Shown here: positions 14,811-22,360 of the stretch, in pieces
How the letters are laid out: each line of letters begins with the position of its first letter
How positions within the stretch are numbered: position 1 is the stretch's first letter
From: Mesorhizobium tamadayense
Lineage (GTDB): Bacteria > Pseudomonadota > Alphaproteobacteria > Rhizobiales > Rhizobiaceae
Direction: 5' to 3'
Length of the DNA: 64,000 bases
Assembly (NCBI RefSeq): GCF_003863365.1
Contig: NZ_RQXT01000033.1
Location: forward strand, 1 to 64,000
Notes under the pieces: model-generated
The model's database searches: none
What the model was told of the DNA's origin: nothing
What the model saw: the letters and a program-made list of their open reading frames with translations, nothing else
Made by a program: the position numbers and the translations under genes

Positions 14811-16703
14811 TCACCCCTTCGGCAACCCGCGCTCGATCAGCCTCGCAAGCCGCGCCGAGAACGCCTTGGCGTCCGCCGGCTTGTCGCCGTCGAGCACGCG
14901 CGCCTCGTCATAGAGGAGATGCGCGGCGTCTTCCTTGAAGGCGCGCTCCTCCTTGCCGAGCTTCGCCAGCGCCAGCACGCGCTCGTGCCGCGGGTTGATC
15001 TCGAGGATCGGCCTGGCGGCCTTGTCGAGGCGGCCGGCGGCATTGAGCAGCCTCTCGAACTGACGGTCGGGGCCATGCTCCGGCGCGACCAGGCAGACGG
15101 CGCTCTCGGTCAGGCGGTCGGAGGCCTTCACATCCGAAACGGCATCACCCAGCGCCGTCTTCATGAAGGCAAGGAAGGTCGCGATTTCGGACGAGATTTC
15201 GGCATCCGGCTTTGAATCAGTGTCGAGCAGCGGGATCTCCGAAAGCTCGGCCGCGCCCTGCGTCACCGACTTGAACGGCTTGCCCTCGAACTCCGGCCCC
15301 ATCGTCGTCCAGAAACTGTCGACCGGGTCGGTCAAAAGCAGCACCTCGATGCCGCGCGCTTTGAAACCTTCGAGCTGCGGTGATGCTTCGAGCCGGGCGC
15401 GGTCGTCGCCGGCCATGAAGAAGATCGCCTTCTGCCCTTCCTTCATCGCGGCGACATAGTCGGCGAGGCTGCGCAGGTCTTCGCCGGAAGCCGTCGAGCG
15501 GAAGCGCGCGAGCTTCAGCAGCTGCTCGCGCCGCTCGTAGTCCTCGTAGAGCCCTTCCTTGATGACGACGCCGAAATTCTCCCAGATCTTGGCGTAGGCC
15601 TCAGCATCGTTCTCGGCTGTTTTGGCGAGGTCGCCGAGAACGCGATTGGTCACGCCCTTGCGTATCGAGGCGAGCAGTGGGCTTTCCTGGATCATCTCGC
15701 GCGAGACGTTGAGAGGCAGGTCGGCGGAATCGACCAGGCCGCGCATGAAGCGCAGGTAGCGCGGCAGGACATCGGCATCGTCGGTGATGAAGACGCGCCG
15801 CACATAGAGCTTCATGCGGCCCTTGCGGCCCTGGTCGAAAAGGTCGAACGGCCGCGAGCCCGGCACGAAGGCAAGCGCGCTGTATTCCTGCCGGCCCTCG
15901 GCGCGGAAGTGAATGGTGGCGGCCGGCTCGTCATACTGGCCGGCGAGGCTGCGGTAGAAGTCGGTATATTCCTCAGGCTTGATGTCGTTCTTCGGCCTGA
16001 CCCACAGCGCGGTGCCGTCGGCGATATCGCGCGGCTCGGCACCCGGCTTCTCGACAAGCGTGATCGGCACCGGCACATGGCCGGAGTGCGACTTCGCCAA
16101 TCCCTCAAGCCGGTAAGGCGTAGTGTAGGAGGTCGCATCGTCCGTCAGATGCAGCACGACGCGCGTGCCGCGCTTGGGCGCTGCCGCAAGCGGCACGGAC
16201 GCGATCTCGTAGGTGCCCTTGCCGTCTGACGACCAGCGCCAGGCTTCCTCGCTGCCGGCCTGGCGGCTGATGACGTCGACATGATCGGCCACCATGAAAG
16301 CGGAGTAGAAGCCGACGCCGAACTGGCCGATCAGTGCCGAGTCTTCCGCCGCCTTGCCCGCCTCGACGCGTTCGATGAAGGCGCGCGTGCCGGAGCGGGC
16401 GATCGTGCCCAGCGCCTCCGCCATCTCGTCGCGGCCCATGCCGATGCCATTGTCCTCGACGCAGAGTTGCCTGTTGTCCGGATCGGCGGAGATAGTGATG
16501 CGGGGCTTTGCGTCCTCGCCCAGCAGCTCGGGACGGGTGATCGCCTCGAAGCGCAGCTTCTCCCAAGCATCCGCCGCGTTGGAGATCAGCTCGCGCAGAA
16601 AGACATCCCGGTCCGAATAGACCGAATGCACCATCATGTGCAGCAGCCGCGATACGTCCGCCTCGAATATCCTGGTTTCAGCCTGTTTGGTGTCCGTCGT
16701 CAT
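14811..16703 (-). CDS. htpG: Chaperone HtpG (Hsp90)
   Basis: A 630-residue cytoplasmic Hsp90 of full normal length. The ATP-binding N-domain shows RELISNAADAWEKLRFEA near residues 38-55, DNGIGMGRDEM near 85 and GQFGVGFYSAFMVADHVDV near 127. The middle-domain motif NVSREMIQESPLLASIRKG lies near 337. It is upstream of a run of small minus-strand genes and of groES-groEL, so this is a stress-protein region. No CIRCE is seen at its own promoter. Confidence 0.95.
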   Translation of the reverse strand: MTTDTKQAETRIFEADVSRLLHMMVHSVYSDRDVFLRELISNAADAWEKLRFEAITRPELLGEDAKPRITISADPDNRQLCVEDNGIGMGRDEMAEALGTIARSGTRAFIERVEAGKAAEDSALIGQFGVGFYSAFMVADHVDVISRQAGSEEAWRWSSDGKGTYEIASVPLAAAPKRGTRVVLHLTDDATSYTTPYRLEGLAKSHSGHVPVPITLVEKPGAEPRDIADGTALWVRPKNDIKPEEYTDFYRSLAGQYDEPAATIHFRAEGRQEYSALAFVPGSRPFDLFDQGRKGRMKLYVRRVFITDDADVLPRYLRFMRGLVDSADLPLNVSREMIQESPLLASIRKGVTNRVLGDLAKTAENDAEAYAKIWENFGVVIKEGLYEDYERREQLLKLARFRSTASGEDLRSLADYVAAMKEGQKAIFFMAGDDRARLEASPQLEGFKARGIEVLLLTDPVDSFWTTMGPEFEGKPFKSVTQGAAELSEIPLLDTDSKPDAEISSEIATFLAFMKTALGDAVSDVKASDRLTESAVCLVAPEHGPDRQFERLLNAAGRLDKAARPILEINPRHERVLALAKLGKEERAFKEDAAHLLYDEARVLDGDKPADAKAFSARLARLIERGLPKG

Positions 16704-16757
16704 TCAAAAATTCCTGCGCACTCTGTCCGCCGCGCCAGCACGCGCCGGTTCAATCTT

Positions 16758-17063
16758 TCAGCCAGTCTTGCTTGTGCTGGAGGCCCCGCCTGCCAGCGCC
16801 GCCGGCGCCAGCGAAACCATGTCGGGAAGGAGAATATCGTGGCGGCGGGCGAAGGCAACCAGGGTCGCCCTGACCGTTTCGGCGTCGATCTCGCCGGCAA
16901 TGCCGGCCCTGCAGGCGTTGAGAGCGATTGCATGCGCGCTGCTCCTGTTCGCCGCCAGCCAGTCCTGAAGCAGGGCAAAGGCTTCCATCACCGTCTCGAT
17001 CCGTACCGGCAAGCCCATGCCGACGAGAATGGTGACGGGTTCTTCAAAGCGGTCGTGTTCCAT
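16758..17063 (-). CDS. DUF982 protein
   Basis: A 101-residue protein of the DUF982 family, a short rhizobial family of unknown role. Recognisable parts are EEPVTILVGMGLPVRIETVMEAFALLQDW and the conserved AHAIALNACRAGIAGEIDAETVRATLVAFARRH. The ATG at 17063 has AAGGAG 9 bases upstream. An ATG 19 codons earlier adds residues unlike the family. The start lies inside the end of the upstream HTH-like gene (20-base overlap), so translation is probably coupled. Many DUF982 genes occur near mobile or plasmid genes. Here it lies in a heat-shock region. Confidence 0.75.
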   Translation of the reverse strand: MEHDRFEEPVTILVGMGLPVRIETVMEAFALLQDWLAANRSSAHAIALNACRAGIAGEIDAETVRATLVAFARRHDILLPDMVSLAPAALAGGASSTSKTG

Positions 17064-17436
17064 GGTCCGAAGCTCCTTTCGATTGCGGCGCCATCGGACC
17101 GGGGCGAAGACCGCCGGCAAGGGGTTGGCGACGCGGGTAGGGCAACTGCAGGACGATGCCGCGCGGCTCCGGAAGCTTGATCTCGGGCGCCGAGGCTTGA
17201 ACCGCTTCTATCGGGCCAACCTGCGCCATGGATCTGGGCTGGTTCAGGCTCGGCGGCGGCAGCGCCCTGTGGGCCTTGACCAGGGCCTCCAGCCAGGCGG
17301 CGATCACAAGCGGCGCCCGTGCGCGACCGTCAAACCAGCGCGCCACCTCGCTTAGGGGATGATCCAGCTCCTCAGCCAGATCGGCGACTTCCCATCTCAG
17401 CAACTTCAAGCACTCGCGCAGTCGTCCTGCAATCAC
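17044..17436 (-). CDS. Small protein with helix-turn-helix-like N-terminus
   Basis: A 130-residue protein. Residues 1-60 (AGRLRECLKLLRWEVADLAE through LSEVARWFDGRARAPLVIAAWLEAL) resemble a lambda-repressor/XRE-type HTH with an RCL...LRWxxxxLAxxL...VARWxxG pattern. The rest is proline-rich and probably disordered. GTG at 17436 is chosen because AAGAGG sits 6 bases upstream. TTG and ATG starts further up have no ribosome site. It overlaps the DUF982 gene downstream. It may regulate this small cluster, but DNA binding is inferred from pattern only. Confidence 0.6.
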   Translation of the reverse strand: MIAGRLRECLKLLRWEVADLAEELDHPLSEVARWFDGRARAPLVIAAWLEALVKAHRALPPPSLNQPRSMAQVGPIEAVQASAPEIKLPEPRGIVLQLPYPRRQPLAGGLRPGPMAPQSKGASDHGTRPL

Positions 17437-17536
17437 GGTCGTCCTCTTTTGGCACGCCGCACCGGATGCCATTCCACCGGTGCGGCGCGGTTGACTCAAA
17501 TGACCTCGCCTGCGCAGGCGAGGTCCGCCTTGCCGT

Positions 17537-17758
17537 TCAGCCCTTGGCCGACGTCGCCACTGCCGAGACCTGCTGCGCCGCCAGGAACATCAGCGTCGAG
17601 GCGGCGGTACGGCGGCTCCAGCCGGCCGATTCGGCCGCGTCCAGCAAGCCCGCAAGCAGTGGCTGCAAAGCGTTGCGGCACTCCGCCTCATAGGCGAGGA
17701 ACTCGCTTGGCGCATGTGTCGGCGCCGGGACCGGACCGGTGCCGCTCGTCACATCCAT
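17537..17758 (-). CDS. Small alanine-rich hypothetical protein
   Basis: A 73-residue protein with an excellent ribosome site (GGGAGG 6 bases before ATG). It has no signal peptide. The central SEFLAYEAECRNALQPLLAGLLDAAESAGWSRRTAASTLMFLAAQQ looks like helices of a small cytoplasmic domain. I do not recognise the family. It lies between the GroEL remnant and the HTH-like gene, all on the minus strand, so it may be in the groES transcript. Confidence 0.6.
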   Translation of the reverse strand: MDVTSGTGPVPAPTHAPSEFLAYEAECRNALQPLLAGLLDAAESAGWSRRTAASTLMFLAAQQVSAVATSAKG

Positions 17759-17823
17759 GATAGCCTCCCATCTGTCGTAAAGCGCCCGCTCCCGAAGCCG
17801 GGAGCGGGCCGTTGGTCAGCGTC

Positions 17824-18312
17824 TTAGAAGTCCATGCCGCCGCCGGCGGGCATGGCGGATGCAGCTTCCTTCTTCGGCTTCTCGGCCACCATCGCTTCGG
17901 TGGTGACGAGCAGGCCGGCGATCGAGGCGGCATCCTGCAGCGCGGTCCGTACGACCTTGGCGGGGTCGATCACGCCTTGGCTGTAGAGATCGCCATATTC
18001 GCCGGTCTGGGCGTTCCAGCCATAGGCGAACTCGGCGTTTTCGCGCAGCTTGCCGACGACGATCGAGCCTTCCGCCCCGCTGTTCTCGGCGATCTGGCGT
18101 GCTGGAGCCTCAATGGCGCGCCGCACGATGTCGACGCCGTATCTCTGGTCAGTGTTGTCGACGGCCACCGCGTCGAGCGCCTTGGCGGCCCGAAGCAAGG
18201 CCACGCCGCCGCCGGGCAGGATGCCTTCCTCGACCGCGGCGCGGGTTGCATGGACGCCGCGCAGCATGCGCTCGCGCGCATCGGAATGGAATCTCACTTC
18301 CTTGGCAGCCAT
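17824..18312 (-). pseudogene. groEL: GroEL with large in-frame internal deletion
   Basis: A 162-residue frame whose first 20 residues (AAKEVRFHSDARERMLRGV) are the start of GroEL. From residue 21 (HATRAAVEEGILPGGGVALL) it continues as GroEL from about residue 400 to the natural end, PAGGGMDF. About 380 residues are missing: the ATP motif GDGTTT, the whole apical domain and most of the intermediate domain. Only the C-terminal half of the equatorial domain plus the first strand remain. The join is near 18252, in frame. It cannot fold substrates as a normal ring. Rhizobia carry several groEL copies, so the loss is tolerable. It keeps the gene order after groES, and an assembly error is an alternative explanation. 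Confidence 0.85.
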
Positions 18313-18371
18313 TGGATCACTCCTTCACTAGGCAGCTTTCATTGACTGGATCGAGTTGCGGCTGAGCCGGT

Positions 18372-18686
18372 TCAGGCCGCCTTTTCCAACGCGGATGTCT
18401 GCTCGATCACACCCATCACGTCGCTTTCCTTCATGATGAGCAGGTCTTCGCCATTGAGCTTGATCTCGGTGCCCGACCACTTGCCGAACAGGATCCGGTC
18501 GCCGACCTTGACGTCGAGGGGGATGAGCTTGCCGCTCTCGTCGCGGGCGCCCGGACCGACGGCGATGACTTCGCCTTCCTGCGGTTTTTCCTTGGCCGTG
18601 TCGGGAATGATGATGCCGCCGGCCGTCTTCTCCTCGGCCTCGGTGCGGCGGACGAGCAGACGGTCGTGCAATGGACGGAACGTCAT
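18372..18686 (-). CDS. groES: Co-chaperonin GroES
   Basis: A 104-residue co-chaperonin of normal length. It shows FRPLHDRLLVRRTEAEEKTAGGIIIPDTAKEKP (mobile loop GGIIIPD) and VKVGDRILFGKWSGTEIKLNGEDLLIMKESDVMGVIE. The ATG at 18686 has AAGGAG 7 bases upstream. A longer reading upstream is not family-like. The groEL that normally follows is reduced to a remnant 60 bases downstream. A CIRCE element lies about 150 bases upstream, so HrcA repression is expected. GroES here could still serve other GroEL copies in the cell. Confidence 0.93.
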   Translation of the reverse strand: MTFRPLHDRLLVRRTEAEEKTAGGIIIPDTAKEKPQEGEVIAVGPGARDESGKLIPLDVKVGDRILFGKWSGTEIKLNGEDLLIMKESDVMGVIEQTSALEKAA

Positions 18687-18833
18687 ATCGTTCTCCTTCT
18701 GGACAAACAGATTGTGAGAGGTTCCCCCGCTCCGAACCGGGAAGGATCGGAGCGGGGCTCGCGAATCCTTTCGGCATCGCGCATGTGGATTTGGTTTTGT
18801 CCGTTCGGGTTTCAAGAGGCCGCGAAAAATTTT

Positions 18834-18860
18834 TTGGCACTCGCCACGGCCGAGTGCTAG
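18834..18860. promoter_or_regulatory. CIRCE element (HrcA operator)
   Basis: TTGGCACTC at 18834-18842, nine bases, then GAGTGCTAG at 18852-18860. This matches the CIRCE pattern TTAGCACTC-N9-GAGTGCTAA closely. It lies upstream of groES. A CTTGAAA sequence on the minus strand at 18810-18816 resembles a heat-shock sigma factor -35 element and would place the promoter next to it. Confidence 0.88.
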
Positions 18861-19018
18861 TCGCCTGAAAACATAGCCCTAATCGGAACGCGGGCTGCGC
18901 TTTTACGCTTGAATTTTCCAGACGGCAGAACAAAAATCATTCGAACCCTCGCTACCGGGTGAGGGCGTTGAAACCCCGGAACCGTCAAAGGGAGTTTTTT
19001 GGAAGACGGAGGACCAAG

Positions 19019-19360
19019 ATGGGCAGACAGGATCCCTTGCCGATCATCCCTTCTCTCGACCCAGAAAAATCCGACCTTGCGCTGGACCGGCTGCTGTCGC
19101 CGGCAACGCATTTCAGGCATCCCGACGAGGTCCTGAAGGACGACACTCTCGACCTTCAGGAAAAGCGGGCGATCCTGTCGTCCTGGGCCTCGGATGCTTG
19201 CGCCGTTGAATCCGTGCCGGCGCTGCGCCAGCGGCCGGGAAGCGACCAGCCGGTCTCCTTCGACCAGATCATGGATGCGCTATGCCGGCTCGATGTCGTA
19301 GCCGCGCCATCGAAGTCCATGGGGCATCGTCGGCACATCCTAAATCGCCTGGATGCATGA
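19019..19360 (+). CDS. Hypothetical protein divergent from groES
   Basis: A 113-residue cytoplasmic protein with no known domain. The ATG at 19019 has GGAGG 6 bases upstream. The segment RHPDEVLKDDTLDLQEKRAILSSWASDACAVE resembles a short helical motif found in small rhizobial proteins linked to stress genes. I cannot name the family. It ends in a basic stretch, GHRRHILNRLD. It is transcribed away from groES, and both could use the CIRCE region. Confidence 0.65.
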   Translation: MGRQDPLPIIPSLDPEKSDLALDRLLSPATHFRHPDEVLKDDTLDLQEKRAILSSWASDACAVESVPALRQRPGSDQPVSFDQIMDALCRLDVVAAPSKSMGHRRHILNRLDA

Positions 19361-19749
19361 CGTCGCAGGTCAAGGAGAAGTATATGACAGCGTGAGTTGG
19401 AGGGCGCGCCAGAGCGTGGAACGGTTCCCTTGCACGACGGGTTGGTCCGCCCACAGCCAAGCGTGCGCGATAAGACATGGCCGCCTGACCCCAAGACCGG
19501 TGAGGCCTTCTTCGACGCGGCTCAGGCCGCATGCATCGCGCGGCCGGGCGAACGCCGCTGCCCGCATTGGGGGGCACTTGCTGCGCCTGGCGCAGATGCC
19601 GCTGGCGGAACCTCGCGCAAGCGTCTGGAAATCCATGATAACCTTAATTTCTTCCTTCTTTTGGGTAGGCTTCCCGCGCGGAAGGTAAAGGGCTAGATTA
19701 GCAATTCGTTAAGTAATACGGCGGGTGTGAGCGTAAGAGGTGTGCCGTT
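19361..19749. other. 389-base region with no convincing gene
   Basis: Frames exist on both strands, but none has a ribosome site or family-like sequence. The last 100 bases are relatively AT-rich (around ATAACCTTAATTTCTTCC and TTAGCAATTCGTTAAG) and probably hold the promoter of the coiled-coil gene at 19750. No dispersed repeat core is present. Confidence 0.5.
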
Positions 19750-21168
19750 ATGAATTTCAAATCCCTGATCAAGCGAGCCGAAAACGTAGACAAGGAATTC
19801 CAGGAGCTCCAGTCGGATCTGGCGGAAGCTTTCGAGGAATGTCTCGCGGCTGACGAACAGACGTCCCTGGAAGACGATGCGGCCGCCGACGTGGCGGCAA
19901 GCGAAGAGGATCCGCCGGGCGAAGCCCAGTCCGTGGCTTCCGCCTCGCGGCTGACGCCGCACACCCAGACACGGTTGGCCGCCCTGGAAGCCGTTGCCGG
20001 GCTTTTCCGCGACGGACAGGGCCATCTGGAGGAGATCGGGGCGAGGCTGGCCGAGATCGCTACCGCCCATCAGCTGACGCGCGAGATCCTGAACGTCCTG
20101 CATCGCGATGCGCTCCGCGCCAACGAGCTGGAGCTGGAGAACGCCGCTCTGGGCGCCGAACACAAGGCCTTGTCGGAACAACTGCTCGACGCCGCGCGGA
20201 AGCAACGCGAACGCGACGGCGCGGCCGAGGCCTGGCAGCAGCGCGAGGCAAGCCTTGTCCAGGACCGGGCGTCGCTGCGCGAGGCGCTCGCGGCGGTGCG
20301 GCTCGAGCTGGTCGAGATGGGCAATGAGAGCGCCAGGCGCGAGGCGGAGTTCGGCGAGATCGTCAAGGCGCTGACGGCCAAGACCGTCGAAGCCGACAAG
20401 CGCGCCGCCGAGAACAAGCTGCTTCGCGAAAAGCAGGTCGGGCTTTCGGTCGACCTAGAGCAGGCGCAAAAGCGCGAGGCCGAGGCTCGGCACAAGTTCG
20501 ACGAGTTCGCGGCAACCCACGCCAACGAAACCGCGCGAATTTCCGAGCTGATGGCCCAGCTCGGCAATCACGAAAAGGAAGAGGCGCGGCTGCAGAAGTC
20601 GCTCGAGATCACGCAGGCCAAGCTTGCCGAGGTAACCGAGGCGGCCAGCATCGCCGAAAGCGATGGCGCCTCGGAGCTGGCGCGGAGCCAGGCGGAGCTG
20701 CGCGGCTTGCGCTCCGAGATCCAGGAGCTGCAATCGCGGCTGGAGCAGGCCTCCAACGACAAGACCGAAGCCGCGGCCGAGACGATAAGGCTCAAGGCAC
20801 GGTTGAACGATGCCGAGACCGAACGGCAGATCGCGGAGGAAAGGCTGGCCGTCCTCAGGAACGAGAGCGAAATCGACAAGAAGAACCTGTCGGTGGTCAG
20901 CACCAACCTATCGCAGCTTTCGCTGCAGCAGGCGTCCGAACAGATCCAGCTCGATATCCAGAAGCAGGAATGCGAGGATCTGCGCGCCGAGATCGCGACG
21001 CTCAACGCCCGCATCAAGGAGCTCTTGCCTTACGAGCGGCTCCATAGGGTGACGGATGCGAGGGCCCGCAAGGACGTTGCGGCCGTGACCAACGGCATCA
21101 TCGCGGAGGCCGCACGCCCGACCCCACGGCGCAATAGCCGACGCACCCTGCGCGCCAACGGGGCCTGA
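19750..21168 (+). CDS. Long coiled-coil protein of unknown function
   Basis: A 472-residue acidic protein that is almost wholly predicted coiled coil from about residue 75 to 430. It is rich in Glu, Ala, Lys and Gln with heptad spacing (AELRGLRSEIQELQSRLEQA, ARLNDAETERQIAEERLAVL). The N-terminus NFKSLIKRAENVDKEFQELQ and the basic C-terminus TPRRNSRRTLRANGA flank the rod. There is no signal peptide, membrane segment or ATPase motif, so it is not an SMC protein. It could be a cytoskeletal or polar scaffold, like other alphaproteobacterial coiled-coil proteins. This is inference from shape only. Confidence 0.8.
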   Translation: MNFKSLIKRAENVDKEFQELQSDLAEAFEECLAADEQTSLEDDAAADVAASEEDPPGEAQSVASASRLTPHTQTRLAALEAVAGLFRDGQGHLEEIGARLAEIATAHQLTREILNVLHRDALRANELELENAALGAEHKALSEQLLDAARKQRERDGAAEAWQQREASLVQDRASLREALAAVRLELVEMGNESARREAEFGEIVKALTAKTVEADKRAAENKLLREKQVGLSVDLEQAQKREAEARHKFDEFAATHANETARISELMAQLGNHEKEEARLQKSLEITQAKLAEVTEAASIAESDGASELARSQAELRGLRSEIQELQSRLEQASNDKTEAAAETIRLKARLNDAETERQIAEERLAVLRNESEIDKKNLSVVSTNLSQLSLQQASEQIQLDIQKQECEDLRAEIATLNARIKELLPYERLHRVTDARARKDVAAVTNGIIAEAARPTPRRNSRRTLRANGA

Positions 21169-21212
21169 AAGGCCGAGTTTCGGCACCCGCGTCGCCGGCT
21201 ATCCGGGAACGC

Positions 21213-22106
21213 CTACTTGCCGGCCATATGGTCGGCGAGCTGCTGCGCCTCGGCAAGCACCGCCGGGAAGGCCGGGTCGCCCGGCAGGCGCTCGCCCATG
21301 CAGGCGCGATAGTCGCCGTCGCCTTTTTCCCAGGCGGCGTTGGCGGAATCATAGGCCTGCTGGTCCTTGAGGTCCGAGCCCTGATAGGTCTCCTGGAATT
21401 TCTGGGCGGCCGCGTCCGCCGCGGTCCAAACGGCCTCGCAGGCCGCGATCTTCGGCACGGGCGGCGATGCGGGTGCCTCGGCGATCAGGACGCGGTCGCC
21501 TTTGACCACCGCAACGACGACCTGCTGGTCGTAGATCGGCCCGACATCCTGCGTCCAGCCGCCGAGCCTGGCGACGGCGATATCGGCGCCTTCGGGCGTC
21601 TTCAGCGAAAAGTCGAGCGTCTTCACGAAAGCGGCGTCGGCGCCGATGGCCTGGGTATAGAAGGCATCAAGCTTGAGCGCCTCGTCGAGGCCGGCGGGCA
21701 GCTTGAGGCTTTCATCCTCCTCTTCGGCCCTGGACTGCAGCCAGCGCCCGGCGAGCCCGCGCGTCGTCGCAACGATGCTGGGGCCTTCGTCGCTCCTGGC
21801 GTATCGCAGCCCGTCCAGCATGCCGAAGCCGATATCGGAAGCGCTGAGGCTTTCGAGATTGATCGTGCCGGTTGCCGGAAAATCCTTAACGGAAAGCGGG
21901 CCGAGAATGGCGGAGAGCCGTTTCTCGAGATCGGCCAGCGCCTTGGTGTTCGCGGCATCGAGTGTTTCCACCTGGGCGTTCGAGCTTTCCAGCGCCGCTA
22001 TTTCGGAAATCGCCTTGTCGCGCGCGGCGATATAGTCGTCCTCCGGCGAGGCCGCGAGCGCCGTGCCGCCCGCGAGCGCGAAGACAAGCATCCAGACCAG
22101 CCGCAT
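21213..22106 (-). CDS. Exported hypothetical protein
   Basis: A 297-residue protein with a signal peptide (LVWMLVFALAGGTALAA, cleavage near residue 20) and no other membrane segment, so probably periplasmic. The ATG at 22106 has GGAGG 7 bases upstream. After the signal a helical stretch (DKAISEIAALESSNAQVETL) is followed by a mixed domain with two cysteines, in KIAACEAVWTAAD and GDYRACMGERLPGD. These may form a disulfide. I do not recognise a family. It is convergent with the coiled-coil gene and shares a strand with the acyl-CoA synthetase upstream. Confidence 0.7.
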   Translation of the reverse strand: MRLVWMLVFALAGGTALAASPEDDYIAARDKAISEIAALESSNAQVETLDAANTKALADLEKRLSAILGPLSVKDFPATGTINLESLSASDIGFGMLDGLRYARSDEGPSIVATTRGLAGRWLQSRAEEEDESLKLPAGLDEALKLDAFYTQAIGADAAFVKTLDFSLKTPEGADIAVARLGGWTQDVGPIYDQQVVVAVVKGDRVLIAEAPASPPVPKIAACEAVWTAADAAAQKFQETYQGSDLKDQQAYDSANAAWEKGDGDYRACMGERLPGDPAFPAVLAEAQQLADHMAGK

Positions 22107-22189
22107 GATGTAACCTCCACCTTCGGTCGTATTGAGAAGACTATGCGGATTTGAAGACAAGATTGGGCTAAAAGAAGACCGCGAGCGCC

Positions 22190-22360
22190 GGCGCAATCTC
22201 CCCCCTTGCGGGGGAGATGTCGCCGAAGGCGACAGAGGGGGTCGCCGCGCGTGGGGCGCCAACATTCTCTTTGCGTCCGCAGGCCGTAGGCGCTCGACGT
22301 GAGACGACCCCCTCTGGCCGCTTCGCGGCCATCTCCCCCGCAAGGGGGGAGATTGGCGCC
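22190..22360. repeat. Dispersed repeat, inverted pair
   Basis: Forward copy CAATCTCCCCCCTTGCGGGG with GATGTCGCCGAAGGCGACAG, and reverse copy GACCCCCTCTGGCCGCTTCG with GCAAGGGGGGAGATTGGCGC. The two ends CAATCTCCCCCCTTG and CAAGGGGGGAGATTG are exact inverse complements, so the 170-base unit could fold into one long stem. It ends at the stop of the acyl-CoA synthetase gene. Confidence 0.75.

Noticed and set aside
17044..17063. HTH/DUF982 gene overlap considered as a toxin-antitoxin pair
   Set aside because: Neither protein shows a toxin fold, and DUF982 is not known as a toxin; the overlap is only translational coupling.
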